Below, piece after piece: positions 42,771 through 52,256 of a stretch of DNA of 64,000 nucleotides. Location: positions 115,768-179,767 of the forward strand of contig NZ_AWNH01000043.1 in assembly GCF_000482245.1 (NCBI RefSeq). Reading direction: 5' to 3'. The stretch is from Leptolyngbya sp. Heron Island J. GTDB lineage: Bacteria > Cyanobacteriota > Cyanobacteriia > Phormidesmidales > Phormidesmidaceae. The translations under genes were made by a program, and so were the position numbers. Each line of letters begins with the position of its first letter. The stretch's first letter is position 1. The notes beneath the pieces are model-generated. The model searched no databases, had not been told where the DNA came from, and worked only from the letters and a program-made list of their open reading frames with translations.

Positions 42771-45166
42771 TATTCTACTTCAACCTTAAATTGCTCAACA
42801 GACGCTTGTAGTGATTGGGCTACTTGGGCAGTGCTTTGAATCGCTTGGGCCATCTGAGCAGATTCTTGCGATCGCTGTTCAGAAGACTGAGCAGATTTTT
42901 GGATCAGCTCAGTCACAGCCACAGATGCTTGAGTTTGGCTAACCGTGGACTCTGAAATATCCTGCATCAGTCGGTTGATTTGTTCAGATTTAGCCAGCAC
43001 CTGCTCCAACTGTTGCTGGGTCATTTTAACCAGGCTGCTACTATCAACCACCTGGGCAGTACCTGTTTCAATAGCTGTGACTACCTCCTGGGTCTCCGTT
43101 TGAATATCAGCCACAATTTGAGCAATGGCCTTAGTCGCATTGGCCGATTGTTCCGCCAGGGAGCCAACCTGTTCCGCTACAGCAGTAAAGCCCTGTCCCA
43201 ACTCTCCAGCCCGAGATGCCTCAACACTGGCATTGACCGCCAGCAAGTTAGTTTTTAGGGCAATCTCATCAATCAGACTGACCGACTGAGCAATCTTCTG
43301 GGCAGATTCCCCTAATCGCTTAATCTTTTTCGCAGTTTCACCAACCGTTGAGCGCAGATCTAGAATACTATCTGCTGTTTTTTCCATGGATTGCGCACCT
43401 GCTTGAACCGTTACATAGGTGTCATTCGTCAAGTTAGAAGCTTGACTAGCGTTTTGGGCAACCGTCTGAATGGATTGACCCATCTCTTGAACCGCTACCA
43501 TGGTGCTCTGCATAGAACTGGCCTCTTCCACGGCCTGATCAACCAAGCTAAGAATTTGTTGCTCGTTAGTCAGCAATGAGCCACTCACCTGACCGGTTGA
43601 TTGTTTTACATTGACAGCAATATCTCGCAGGTTTTCAATAATCGCGTTGAACAAGTCAGCCACAATACCCACGTCTCCAGCAGACAGCTTGGCCCGCACC
43701 GAGAGATCACCGTTTGCCGCATCACCCACTTCTTCCATCAGCTGGGTAATGTCCTGTTCTAGTTTTTCCCTTTCTCGCTTTTGCTCATTGGCAAATTCTT
43801 TTTGCTGCTTAAGCGACCCCTGCAGCTGTTCTAAAAGGTTGTTAAACCCTCGACCTAGAATCTGAGTTTCAAAGGTTCCCTCAACACGGGCACGGGCATC
43901 TAGATCTCCTCCTGCTGCTTGCTGGGCCACCTCAGTGAGTGTTTGCAATGGTTGAGAAAGCCTACGGGCTAGCGATAGGAGTAAACCACCCGAGGCCGTA
44001 CCCAAGATGATGGCAGTGATAACAAAGACCAGCAGCAAGGTCAGTCCCGCCTGGTCAAGCACAACAGCGTCCTCTGACGAAACCGCCACCCAGGGTAGAT
44101 CGGTGACTGTGGCGAAACTATAGTTTCTGCCTTCAAAGGATACAACAGCCTCTAAGACTTCTTGCTCTAGTCCCGGTACTCGGCTGACTTCAATGATGTT
44201 AGCAGCTGTTGCTTCCTGTAATTCCTGGACAAAAACTTGGGGACTATCCGACTCACGTCCGAGTTTTGATGACAAGGCCTGGGCAAACTGGGCAATGATT
44301 TCACCGCCAACTACCTCTGCACCACCCTCTAATTCTTCGATGACCGGTACCGTTGCCAACGCCAGGCCGCTGCGGACATCGACAATTTGTACACTCTGGG
44401 TGTCACCAAGCGAATTACTCAAATAGGTTGCAATTCGATTACTTAATACCTGCTGAGATAGAACCGCTCTAACGACTCCGACGATTTCTTCAGCTGATGT
44501 CGGGAAGATTGCCCGAGAAAGCGATACACTCGCCACATTTGCAGATTCATCAAATTTTACAGGTTCAATATACTCGCCAAATTGCGTAGACTGCAGCCAC
44601 CAGTCCTCATCGCTTTGCACAAAGTCAGTAATTGGGTTACTAATACCGACTGTGAGGCCATTTTGTTCGGTAATAAATATCTCATCCAGTTCTTCAGCGG
44701 CGACTACATCTGCTAGATACTGATTGACTGCTGCATTGGGCTCTAGTAACCTCGTCTGAGCAAACTGTTGCTCTAGCTCCTCAACCGATCTATCAATCAG
44801 TTCATCTTCTTCAGCCTTAGCATTAGCTTGAGCCAGTGTTGTTTGAATAGACGGGCTAATTACTAATTTCTCTAAAACTTTAAAGCTATCCTCTACAAAG
44901 AAGCTGGCTGCTTCACTCGCCAGAAAGGCTTCTTGTTTGAGAGCAAAGATCACATCCGCATTCTCAGCCCGCTTGGTGACAATAATCCCCAAGCCACTGG
45001 CTACTGCAAGGGGCATCAAGGTCACAGGCAACAGCGTTTGTAGCAGCTGTCTACTAAGCGGTCGTCCCCCTTGCTTTTCTGCCTTAGAAATTCGGGGAAG
45101 TTGTTTCTGAACCGAAGTAGCCCGTTGAATCTGATCGTTATTTAATGAATAGTCCTGCGCAGTCAT
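42770..45166 (-). CDS. Methyl-accepting chemotaxis protein (PilJ/HmpD-like)
   Basis: A 798-residue receptor. TM1 lies at about 48-68 (LLPVTLMPLAVASGLGIIVT), a periplasmic dCache-like sensor at 70-370 (VAAEELDEIFITEQNGLTVG, then ISNPITDFVQSDEDWWLQS), TM2 at about 376-400, HAMP at 400-455 and a second HAMP-like segment at 470-530, then the signalling helices with the hairpin tip EIALKTNLLAVNASVEASRA and GFTAVAEQVGSLAEQSANAT. No GAF or phytochrome domain is present, so unlike PixJ it is not an obvious photoreceptor; an extracellular small-molecule or redox signal is more likely. It is the fourth gene of the operon, next to its kinase. Confidence 0.92.
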   Translation of the reverse strand: MTAQDYSLNNDQIQRATSVQKQLPRISKAEKQGGRPLSRQLLQTLLPVTLMPLAVASGLGIIVTKRAENADVIFALKQEAFLASEAASFFVEDSFKVLEKLVISPSIQTTLAQANAKAEEDELIDRSVEELEQQFAQTRLLEPNAAVNQYLADVVAAEELDEIFITEQNGLTVGISNPITDFVQSDEDWWLQSTQFGEYIEPVKFDESANVASVSLSRAIFPTSAEEIVGVVRAVLSQQVLSNRIATYLSNSLGDTQSVQIVDVRSGLALATVPVIEELEGGAEVVGGEIIAQFAQALSSKLGRESDSPQVFVQELQEATAANIIEVSRVPGLEQEVLEAVVSFEGRNYSFATVTDLPWVAVSSEDAVVLDQAGLTLLLVFVITAIILGTASGGLLLSLARRLSQPLQTLTEVAQQAAGGDLDARARVEGTFETQILGRGFNNLLEQLQGSLKQQKEFANEQKREREKLEQDITQLMEEVGDAANGDLSVRAKLSAGDVGIVADLFNAIIENLRDIAVNVKQSTGQVSGSLLTNEQQILSLVDQAVEEASSMQSTMVAVQEMGQSIQTVAQNASQASNLTNDTYVTVQAGAQSMEKTADSILDLRSTVGETAKKIKRLGESAQKIAQSVSLIDEIALKTNLLAVNASVEASRAGELGQGFTAVAEQVGSLAEQSANATKAIAQIVADIQTETQEVVTAIETGTAQVVDSSSLVKMTQQQLEQVLAKSEQINRLMQDISESTVSQTQASVAVTELIQKSAQSSEQRSQESAQMAQAIQSTAQVAQSLQASVEQFKVEVE

Positions 45167-45211
45167 GGTGGTGTCCTAGTTCGCTACGTTAACCAAAAAA
45201 GATATCTAACT

Positions 45212-45805
45212 CTAAAACTCAACTGATGTTAGTGATCGAGCCGCCCCAATCGCTTCAGCACTTAGGACAAGAATGACTTCATCATCAATAACAACCTGAC
45301 CACTTAAGTAGGGGTGGAAACTAGCATCTACTTCGTCGACAGGGGAGATAATATCTTCTTGTAATAAGCGGACAGAACTTCTGATTTTAGGGACAACCAG
45401 TCCTAAATAAAGCTCTTCATCTGTACTGGCATCAAGTCTCTCTATATTAGAGTCGGTTGGCAAAGCCCGAATGACCACTACTTCATAGGATTGAGAAGGT
45501 TCTAGAACGATAGGTAACTCTAACAATTGGGCTAGATTAATTGCCCAAAAAACCTGATCTTTTGAGCTCATTAACCCCAACACCGATGACGGCATATTAG
45601 GCATCGGTGTTACGAGCTGAGTTGGGATCAACAGACTCTCTTCAACCCAACTTAACGCTAAAGCAATAGTTAAATCAGGGGTCAGCTGCACTCTCAAAAA
45701 CTGTTCACCGCCAACAGTTTTTGGATTAAATACATCAGGTAAAAGCTGTTGAAGACGATTCGCAGTCTTTAACGTCTGAGTTGAGGGGGTAGAAGAAATT
45801 TGCAT
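45212..45805 (-). CDS. CheW-like chemotaxis coupling protein
   Basis: A 197-residue CheW/PilI-type scaffold that would link the receptor to the CheA hybrid. Core strands are FLRVQLTPDLTIALALSWVE, VTPMPNMPSSVLGLMSSKDQ-VFWAINLAQLLELP and YLGLVVPKIRSSVRL; the ring ends with LSGQVVIDDEVILVLSAEAI. The N-terminus starts MQISSTPSTQTLKTAN; the DNA for these first codons is tandemly duplicated upstream (45816-45876), so a second out-of-frame start codon precedes the real one. It lies between cheY (95 bases) and the MCP gene (45 bases) on one strand. Confidence 0.88.
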   Translation of the reverse strand: MQISSTPSTQTLKTANRLQQLLPDVFNPKTVGGEQFLRVQLTPDLTIALALSWVEESLLIPTQLVTPMPNMPSSVLGLMSSKDQVFWAINLAQLLELPIVLEPSQSYEVVVIRALPTDSNIERLDASTDEELYLGLVVPKIRSSVRLLQEDIISPVDEVDASFHPYLSGQVVIDDEVILVLSAEAIGAARSLTSVEF

Positions 45806-45876
45806 GGGGGAATGAGTTGAAGACGATTCGCAGTCTTTAACGTCTGAGTTGAGGAGGTAGACGAAATTTGCATGGG
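45748..45876. repeat. 68-bp tandem duplication over the cheW start
   Basis: The segment beginning GTTGAAGACGATTCGCAGTC occurs at 45748-45809 and again at 45816-45876 with two base changes. The period of 68 is not a multiple of three. The outer copy repeats the first about 19 codons and start codon of cheW, ahead of the true gene and out of frame with it. Confidence 0.8.
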
Positions 45877-45900
45877 GAATGATGCGCTGTTTTACGTAAA

Positions 45901-46266
45901 TTACAAAACTGCAAATCGGACAGCGTCAGCTAATTGCTGAGCAGTGCAAGGTTTGACTACATATCCAGCAACACCCTGCTTTTTAGCCCAACTTTGATCC
46001 ATCTTGCGACTTTTTGTGGTGCAGGCAATAATCGGAATGTTAGCTGTGTCCGGATCTTTCTTGAGCTTCCGACAGAGTTCTAAGCCAGTCACTTCAGGCA
46101 TTACCAAATCTGTCACAATTGCATCTGGACGGTCAAACGCAATTTTTTCCAGTGCTTCCGAACCGCTTGCAGCTGTTGTTACAGTGTAGCCAGCCTCTTC
46201 AAGATAATGGCTAAGCAAATCCAGTTCGGATTTAACATCATCAATGACCAATACTTTTTTTGCCAT
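45901..46266 (-). CDS. CheY-type response regulator (PixH/HmpB/PilH-like)
   Basis: A 121-residue single receiver domain. VLVIDDVKSELDLL supplies the acidic pair, DAIVTDLVMPEVTGLELCRK the phospho-Asp, IIACTTKSRKMD the Thr, and YVVKPCTAQQLADAV the Lys. There is no output domain, so it acts by protein contact, as the shuttle or phosphate sink of the pilus chemotaxis system. It is the second gene of the operon, 142 bases after the PatA-like gene and 95 before cheW. Confidence 0.92.
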   Translation of the reverse strand: MAKKVLVIDDVKSELDLLSHYLEEAGYTVTTAASGSEALEKIAFDRPDAIVTDLVMPEVTGLELCRKLKKDPDTANIPIIACTTKSRKMDQSWAKKQGVAGYVVKPCTAQQLADAVRFAVL

Positions 46267-46408
46267 GTCTTCAATGCCCTATTACTTACAGTTATAATTT
46301 TTATCTTGAGTTGCCGTTTATATCGTTTTATCTGGAAAGAGATTCATAGTTAATTTATTGCTGCATGCACAATATAAAGTGATTATGGCGCTTGACCTGA
46401 TGTTCAAA

Positions 46409-47818
46409 TTATTCCATCCTGTTAATTTTAAACTTCAGATGGGTGTCTAATAAGTCCATCAGTTGTGATTTTGAAAATGGTTTTTCTAAATAGCCAGCTG
46501 CGCCTGAAACCTGAGACTTTGCTTTGTTTAAGGCCCCTGTATTGCTACTGATCATAATAATTGGGACATCTTTGAACATATAGCTTCGCTTTAAAATCGA
46601 ACATAGAGAATTGCCGCTTATACTTGGCATTGAGATATCCATTAAGACTAAACTAGGCTTCCTGGTGCAGATTTGAGAGATAGCTTTTACTGGATCTAAG
46701 ATAGTTTGAAGCTCAAAATGAGCTGGATCAAGATAGCTTTCTATCTTTTCCAGCATGGCCTGACTGTCATCAATACAGATGATTAAATGTCTTGGCCTAA
46801 CTATGCCTGAGTTATTGTTTTGAAAAGTGCTACTTTTTAATTCGTTAGAGTTCGACTTATCTTGATTTGAACTCCAGGTATTAGCAGTAGAGCCATTCTT
46901 CTGCACAATGCTATTACCCACAGCAACAGACTCAGCAGGAATCGGCTCAGAAGGAATTGGCTCAGAAGACTTATTGATAACCGGGGTATCTGAGTCTTTA
47001 ACCGTATTGGAGACAAACTCAGACGACTGTTGTTGCTTAGTTGGCAACCAGGGCAAGCGATTTAAAGGAGGTAATGGCGGCCATAGCTTGATCGTTTGCT
47101 GCGCAATATAGGGATAAAGTAACTGCGCCAGCTTAGTTTCATCCTGTTTGATAGTTTGAGCTAGTTGACGAATACTGGCTCCCTGCATTAAGCGAACTAA
47201 GGACTCTAACATTTTTTGTGAGAGTCCTCCTTGGGGCACAGACTTATCCAGATCATCCAGGCTTTCGCAGTAGGGACGCTGGTGAGGAGAACAAATGCGA
47301 TCGCTAATAGACTGCCATACTTTAAGTCTTTCAGACAAATGATTAATTAAGGCAGTGAGTTCTATCCCCTGACTTGTTGCATGCCACAGCTCCTGAGGAA
47401 AAGGGTACCAAACAACAGTAGCGCTTTCTAGACCCACGAGGGCTTCAACAGCATCTTTAGCTAATTTAGCCAGGATTTCTCCCGCTTGCTCTACTTCGAG
47501 AAAATTATACTGAACAAACGCACCGACAACCTTACTAGTCCAGTTGAGAGCTTGCAAACCTGTCTGTTCGGCCTGGCGTCTATACACCTTCAACTTGGTC
47601 AATTGCCAGTAAACAGGCAGCAAGGCTTCATAGCCTAAACCCGGCAGTGTTGTCTCTACAGTATTTAAGTATTGCAGTGAATGTGCCGCAAATATCAACT
47701 TGCCATCAATGATATCCAGGCACCACTCAACATCTTCACTAATGATATGCACTCGTCCAGTTTGACGAGATTCAAGTGTCTTACTTAAAAAAGATATTGC
47801 CTCAAACGACTCATACAT
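46409..47818 (-). CDS. PatA/PixG-like response regulator (PATAN + receiver)
   Basis: A 469-residue regulator, first gene of the operon. Residues 1-200 form the N-terminal PATAN/DUF4388-like domain (FEAISFLSKTLESRQTGRVH, then CLDIIDGKLIFAAHSLQYL), a helical region (200-260, RLMQGASIRQLAQTIKQDET) follows, then a low-complexity Ser/Asn linker (275-345) and a C-terminal receiver HLIICIDDSQAMLEKIESYL with phospho-Asp in LVLMDISMPSISGNSL and Lys in YLEKPFSKSQL. PatA, PixG and HmpA of other cyanobacteria have this layout and sit at the head of similar operons. Proteins of this group bind PilB/PilT-type motors or other pilus parts; that is by analogy. Confidence 0.88.
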   Translation of the reverse strand: MYESFEAISFLSKTLESRQTGRVHIISEDVEWCLDIIDGKLIFAAHSLQYLNTVETTLPGLGYEALLPVYWQLTKLKVYRRQAEQTGLQALNWTSKVVGAFVQYNFLEVEQAGEILAKLAKDAVEALVGLESATVVWYPFPQELWHATSQGIELTALINHLSERLKVWQSISDRICSPHQRPYCESLDDLDKSVPQGGLSQKMLESLVRLMQGASIRQLAQTIKQDETKLAQLLYPYIAQQTIKLWPPLPPLNRLPWLPTKQQQSSEFVSNTVKDSDTPVINKSSEPIPSEPIPAESVAVGNSIVQKNGSTANTWSSNQDKSNSNELKSSTFQNNNSGIVRPRHLIICIDDSQAMLEKIESYLDPAHFELQTILDPVKAISQICTRKPSLVLMDISMPSISGNSLCSILKRSYMFKDVPIIMISSNTGALNKAKSQVSGAAGYLEKPFSKSQLMDLLDTHLKFKINRME

Positions 47819-47992
47819 GGTGATCTAAGAAAATCAATATTGTCATAAACCCAATCACGTTTTATATCTTCTCAGGTTACTATCAGAGCATCCTGGTGCA
47901 GTTCTGCAACAAATCAGACGTCCCCTCTAGAGAAGAGCAACAGTAATTTATATGCTGCGGTCACAAATATAATTAAGGTAATAAGGACTAGG

Positions 47993-48247
47993 ATGACTGG
48001 CACTAAATTTCGCCCAATTAATATTAATTACTATCTAAGACTTCTGCAATCAGTAACTCTAAAAGACTTTAAAGAAAAACACCAGCCAGTTTCTAAAGAT
48101 AGAGGCATCAACCTTCAAGTTTTACTGTGGAGAATCAAGCACCCGCAGAAAGAACAGTTGAGACTTGCCCTAAAATCTCGACCACAACACAATGAATTCA
48201 GATCATCCGTACGGTGGCAACCTACGACCCTGCGGCCCTCATTATAG
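47993..48247 (+). CDS. Uncertain small basic protein
   Basis: An 84-codon frame with AAGGA six bases before the ATG. The product is basic (MTGTKFRPININYYLRLLQS, LLWRIKHPQKEQLRLALKSR) and matches nothing I know. It lies alone in the 641-base gap between the divergent PatA-like and solute-binding genes. It could be a small peptide gene or leader noise; the rest of the gap shows only AT-rich DNA. Confidence 0.25.
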   Translation: MTGTKFRPININYYLRLLQSVTLKDFKEKHQPVSKDRGINLQVLLWRIKHPQKEQLRLALKSRPQHNEFRSSVRWQPTTLRPSL

Positions 48248-48459
48248 ACATTCGTGAATAGTATCTCATATATTTTTGAAATCAAGAGTGCACACATCAA
48301 GATTAACTTTATATGAACGCTAACCTTTTTTGATACCTATGATTGGCAAACATCAAAAACACAACAAAATAAAATTCTTGTAATCGATCCTGACATTCAT
48401 AACACCCTTAGAATACATTCATAGCGAAAGAGGTTAACCCCCACCAACAGAAGTTTGCT

Positions 48460-50070
48460 ATGATGTCACCTCTCAGTCAGTCTCGCTCGTTAGACCATTT
48501 ATTATACCCTCAGGAAACAAGCAGCAGGATCTCTTTACGCTGTGATGTCTGTGGAACTTTTCATTCCACTCAAGATCACTGGAATGTAATGGCAGATATA
48601 GAGATGCCTCAGAATCCAGCTGATCTGATTGATGACCTGGTGAAGATGCGGGTTTATCAGCCAACTGCTATGGAAGCAGCTGATTCGATCACCCAGGCAG
48701 AGCTGCGAACAGCTTTGTTTATTAGCATGGTTGGTCAAGGTAAACCAAAACGAGAGCGGCTAGTAAGAGATTTAATTAAATTAGCTGGCGGTCTTGACCA
48801 GGCATTTAGTGCAGCCTTTGGTCCGAAAGCTGGTGAGTTTTTCAATGATGCTAAACGTACGAGTCAGGTGACTCGACGCAAGTTTTTACAAAATATTGCT
48901 GTGGGGGCTGCCCTTGTCACTTTAGCCAATTGTGGCTCGGCCTCAGAGCTAGCAGAAGAGACTGCTGGTGAGGCTCCAGACGTTGGAAATCTAGAAAAAA
49001 CTAATCTAAAGGTCGCTTTTCTGCCGATTACGTGTTCAACCCCTATTATTATGTCGGAGCCGTTGGGCTTCTATGATAAATATGGTCTCGATGTAGAATT
49101 AATTAAGTATTTTAGTTGGTCAGTTGTGAGAGATGCGGCCATTGCCGGTGACCTGGATGCTTATCACATGCTAGCGCCTATGCCTATCGCCATGTCTCTT
49201 GGACTAGGTTCAGCGCCTTTTCCGGTGAGGTTAGCGAGTATTGAAAACAATAATGGTCAAGGCATTGCTGTTGCTAAGAAACACCTAGGCAACATCAATG
49301 GTCCGGAAGATTTTAGGGGCATGAGCATTGGTATTCCCTATGATTACTCTAACCACAATCTGCTGATACGCTATTATCTGGCATCTGGGGGATTAGATCC
49401 TGACAAAGATGTTAATCTGTTTATCTTGCCGCCACCGGATGCGATCGCACAAATGGCCGCGGGCCAAATCGACGCCTTTATCCTGCCCGATAACTTTGCC
49501 CAGCGAGTAGTCCAAGACGACATCGGCTTTATTCACATGTTATCCAAAGATTTATGGGAAGGTCATCCCTGTTGCGCCTTCGTTGCTACCCAAAATTGGA
49601 TTAACAGTAATCCCCAAACGTTTCGCGCCTTGAATAAAGCCATCATTGATGGAGCCAACTACGCTAACGACCCTGCCAACCGCAAAGAAATTGCGGCAGC
49701 CATTGCCCCACAACAATATCTCAATCAACCTCTAGCCGTGCTTGAGGCCGTCATGACCGGCCAGTTTGACGATGGACAGGGGAACACATTTGATGTGCCA
49801 GATCGCATTTACTTTGATCCGTATCCTTGGAAAAGTTTTGCCAGCTGGATTACCACTCAGCTAGTGCGTTGGAATTATATGCCCCCGGATAAAGCTACTA
49901 ATGGGGGAGAAGACTTTTTCCTAACAGAGCTAGCAAGAGAACTAGCAATAGAGCTAGGTGTTGATGCACCCCAGGAGCTATCTCGGATCGAGAAAATGCA
50001 ATTTGGTGATTTTGACCCCAATCAAGCAGAAAAATATTTGCAGGATCAAATCAACCAGTTTGGAGTGTAA
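48460..50070 (+). CDS. NrtA/TauA-like solute-binding lipoprotein with N-terminal extension
   Basis: A 536-residue substrate-binding protein of the nitrate/bicarbonate/taurine (NMT1) ABC class. Residues 165-480 are the periplasmic binding fold (LKVAFLPITCSTPIIMSEPL-GFYDKYGLDVELIKY, ASIENNNGQGIAVAKKH, MAAGQIDAFILPDNFAQRVV). The export signal is internal: twin Arg in TRRKFLQNIAVGAALV (139-140) and a lipobox LANC with Cys158. Before it are about 135 residues with a CDVCG knuckle (28-32) and a helical domain that reads like a conserved folded unit. No permease or ATPase gene is nearby, so it is an orphan or a sensor. If the extension stays cytoplasmic, the usual Tat-lipoprotein route would be blocked, or an internal start would be used. 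Confidence 0.82.
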   Translation: MMSPLSQSRSLDHLLYPQETSSRISLRCDVCGTFHSTQDHWNVMADIEMPQNPADLIDDLVKMRVYQPTAMEAADSITQAELRTALFISMVGQGKPKRERLVRDLIKLAGGLDQAFSAAFGPKAGEFFNDAKRTSQVTRRKFLQNIAVGAALVTLANCGSASELAEETAGEAPDVGNLEKTNLKVAFLPITCSTPIIMSEPLGFYDKYGLDVELIKYFSWSVVRDAAIAGDLDAYHMLAPMPIAMSLGLGSAPFPVRLASIENNNGQGIAVAKKHLGNINGPEDFRGMSIGIPYDYSNHNLLIRYYLASGGLDPDKDVNLFILPPPDAIAQMAAGQIDAFILPDNFAQRVVQDDIGFIHMLSKDLWEGHPCCAFVATQNWINSNPQTFRALNKAIIDGANYANDPANRKEIAAAIAPQQYLNQPLAVLEAVMTGQFDDGQGNTFDVPDRIYFDPYPWKSFASWITTQLVRWNYMPPDKATNGGEDFFLTELARELAIELGVDAPQELSRIEKMQFGDFDPNQAEKYLQDQINQFGV

Positions 50071-50131
50071 ACACTAGTTCCCATACCAAATCCAAGTTGG
50101 GTAAACCCGGCTTAAAAGTGAACAATTCTGC

Positions 50132-50155
50132 AGGGGTAGGCCTTGTTCCTGCCCT
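50132..50155. repeat. Dispersed hairpin repeat, second copy
   Basis: AGGGGTAGG, CCTTGTT, CCTGCCCT form the same hairpin as at 15628-15652. It lies 62 bases after the solute-binding gene stop and before a convergent gene, and may serve as terminator. Confidence 0.5.
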
Positions 50156-50206
50156 AAGCTATCGCGTTCTACTCTCAGTCCGTACTTCACTAAACACCAG
50201 GCCTCT

Positions 50207-52075
50207 CTATTCCTTGAGATACTGGGCATAGGCTTTTTCCAGATGACTTGTTTCTCCTAGCCAATAAGCTGTCAGGGCATGTCCCAAGGCCCAGGCAGCC
50301 TGCGCTGGCGGTGCGTCATTGTCCAGCAATGTCGGCCACAGCGTCAGCAAATCAAAGGTACTCTCTTCTTTAGCTAATAGATTAAACAAATCATAGGCCA
50401 GCTGCAGCTTACCGATGACAACTGGAGCCTGCTCCACCGGAATTTTTTCCATCAACGCCGCTGCCAACAGATCCGACCCCGTCATCATCCGCGAGATGTA
50501 ACGTAAAATTGGGCTTTTGAGCAGTTCGGCTACCCCCTGGGTAGTTGTCATTTGAAAACTGTACTGCTCAATTAGTTTGGCAGCAGCCTGAGCCAGGGCC
50601 GTTTGATTAGTGAGAAACCGTGCCAGACGATATTGTTTTGCCTGTCCCAGGGTCTCCACTAACTGCAGAGCCAGGCTGTCATCATTCCAAGGGTTTCTAT
50701 TGTTGTCATAGGTGACTAGCGGCATCACCCTATCTGGTGACACATCAAGGCTATCCACGCGATAGGCAACAGCATCACGAATCGCCTTTTCTTTAGGACG
50801 CTGTCCTGTTTGCCAGTCATAGGGCGGTTGCCATTCGCGTACAGGTCGTAATCGATCCACCTGGGTAAGCACCACCACCATGGGCGGCTGCGGCTCGGTC
50901 GCCTTGAGATCTTGCAAAAAAGTTTTATCGCTTTGCAAGGCAGGATCTAACGCCGGTGTTGCTAGCACCAATAAGTCTGCCTTAGCAGCCTGGTCAAGCA
51001 CTAAATCACGGAAATCACCTCGTTCAATTTGTTCATAGCCAGGTGAATCAATCAGATTTAAAACTTCTCCAGTATCCAGCTGCCAGCTATATTGACAAAC
51101 TTGCTCCGTACTGGGCAGCACATCCACCTCAGCCAAATCAGTTTTGAACAGGGTATTAATCAGACTGCTTTTACCAGCCCCTGTTCGCCCCACCAACATT
51201 AAAGAAACCGGTTTTTGTTCAACAGTTTCAGTAGGATTAGCCGTTTCTAAGATTGTCTGCAGCGTTGCAGTTTTAGCCTCCCCGTCTAATGTCTTAGAGG
51301 TGTCAGTTCCAAAGATCTCCGGTAGGGTATCACCACCATAGAGGGCCGCGGTTTGCTGAGCCAGATTTCGCAACGCCGTTTCCCGTAGCAGCTGGCTAAG
51401 ATTTACCAACAGCTGCTGATTAGCCTGGGTTGTACTTTTTTGGCTAGCCATTTTTGCCGCCGCCGCTGCTGGATTAAGCAACCACTGAGCCCAGTTCCAC
51501 ACCCGCCACAGTTTACCCATGGAGGGTTCAAGTTTACGATAGATTTCATAGGCTTCATAGGCTTGTCCCACAGTCACCTGATTCAATACCGGGGCCAGCT
51601 GGGTCATCGCCCGGTCCATATCATCTACCGTACCGCGAATTAAACCATAGGCCTGGGGCACATATATATTGAGTAGCGGATACTTAACCTCCGGGTGATA
51701 GTGGTGAGCAACAGTGGCAACAACGCTCTGACATCGCTGCCAGAAGGCAGGCCAATCATCCCAAACAGGTGGGTCCTCTCGGGCTGCTGTCACAATGGGC
51801 TGCAGGGAGGTTTCTAAAACTTGATTATCTTCAAGATTAGCAGTTACCGAAGTTAGCTCTGATTTGACAGCAGTAATGATGCGTTCAATTTCACGGGGTT
51901 TTGTCCAGTAAACTAGTAGCCAGCGCCAGCCAACAAATACGAGTAAAATAACGGCCCAAATCCAGGTCAACCCCCAAGCACGTAGCTGTATACCTGCGGT
52001 AATCATGACAAAGGTTACAACCATCACCAGCGGCAACGCCAGGATAATCCACTGCCATCGTTTGAGCTCTACCAT
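50207..52075 (-). CDS. Membrane-anchored Era/YeeP-like GTPase
   Basis: A 622-residue protein. Two N-terminal membrane helices (8-29 and 33-53; KRWQWIILALPLVMVVTFVM) anchor a long helical region and then a G domain at about 290-480: P-loop LMLVGRTGAGKSSLINTLF, G3 LIDSPGYEQ, G4 VLTQVDRL (TQVD in place of NKxD). The last 130 residues are helical, including LLKSPILRYISRMMTGSDLLAAAL. Similar proteins are frequent in cyanobacteria; function is unknown, perhaps membrane or stress related like DUF697/YcjX-type GTPases. It is convergent with the solute-binding gene and 181 bases from the MocR gene on the same strand. Confidence 0.83.
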   Translation of the reverse strand: MVELKRWQWIILALPLVMVVTFVMITAGIQLRAWGLTWIWAVILLVFVGWRWLLVYWTKPREIERIITAVKSELTSVTANLEDNQVLETSLQPIVTAAREDPPVWDDWPAFWQRCQSVVATVAHHYHPEVKYPLLNIYVPQAYGLIRGTVDDMDRAMTQLAPVLNQVTVGQAYEAYEIYRKLEPSMGKLWRVWNWAQWLLNPAAAAAKMASQKSTTQANQQLLVNLSQLLRETALRNLAQQTAALYGGDTLPEIFGTDTSKTLDGEAKTATLQTILETANPTETVEQKPVSLMLVGRTGAGKSSLINTLFKTDLAEVDVLPSTEQVCQYSWQLDTGEVLNLIDSPGYEQIERGDFRDLVLDQAAKADLLVLATPALDPALQSDKTFLQDLKATEPQPPMVVVLTQVDRLRPVREWQPPYDWQTGQRPKEKAIRDAVAYRVDSLDVSPDRVMPLVTYDNNRNPWNDDSLALQLVETLGQAKQYRLARFLTNQTALAQAAAKLIEQYSFQMTTTQGVAELLKSPILRYISRMMTGSDLLAAALMEKIPVEQAPVVIGKLQLAYDLFNLLAKEESTFDLLTLWPTLLDNDAPPAQAAWALGHALTAYWLGETSHLEKAYAQYLKE

Positions 52076-52256
52076 CGTTACTTACCCATCCGCTTTCTCT
52101 CAGTTTAAGCAAGCGGCTAAAACAGTAAAAGGGGAAACATCCGAACTTTTAAGCTGACAACGGCAGAATTTTATAGATTGTAGTACCCAGACTCCGGCTG
52201 GGCACTAGAATGGGCTCTACGTTACTCGTGTGAAATTGACGTCATTCTGCTCATGC

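Noticed and set aside
42980..43258. Antisense frames inside the chemotaxis receptor and kinase genes
   Set aside because: They are shadows of strongly conserved minus-strand domains.
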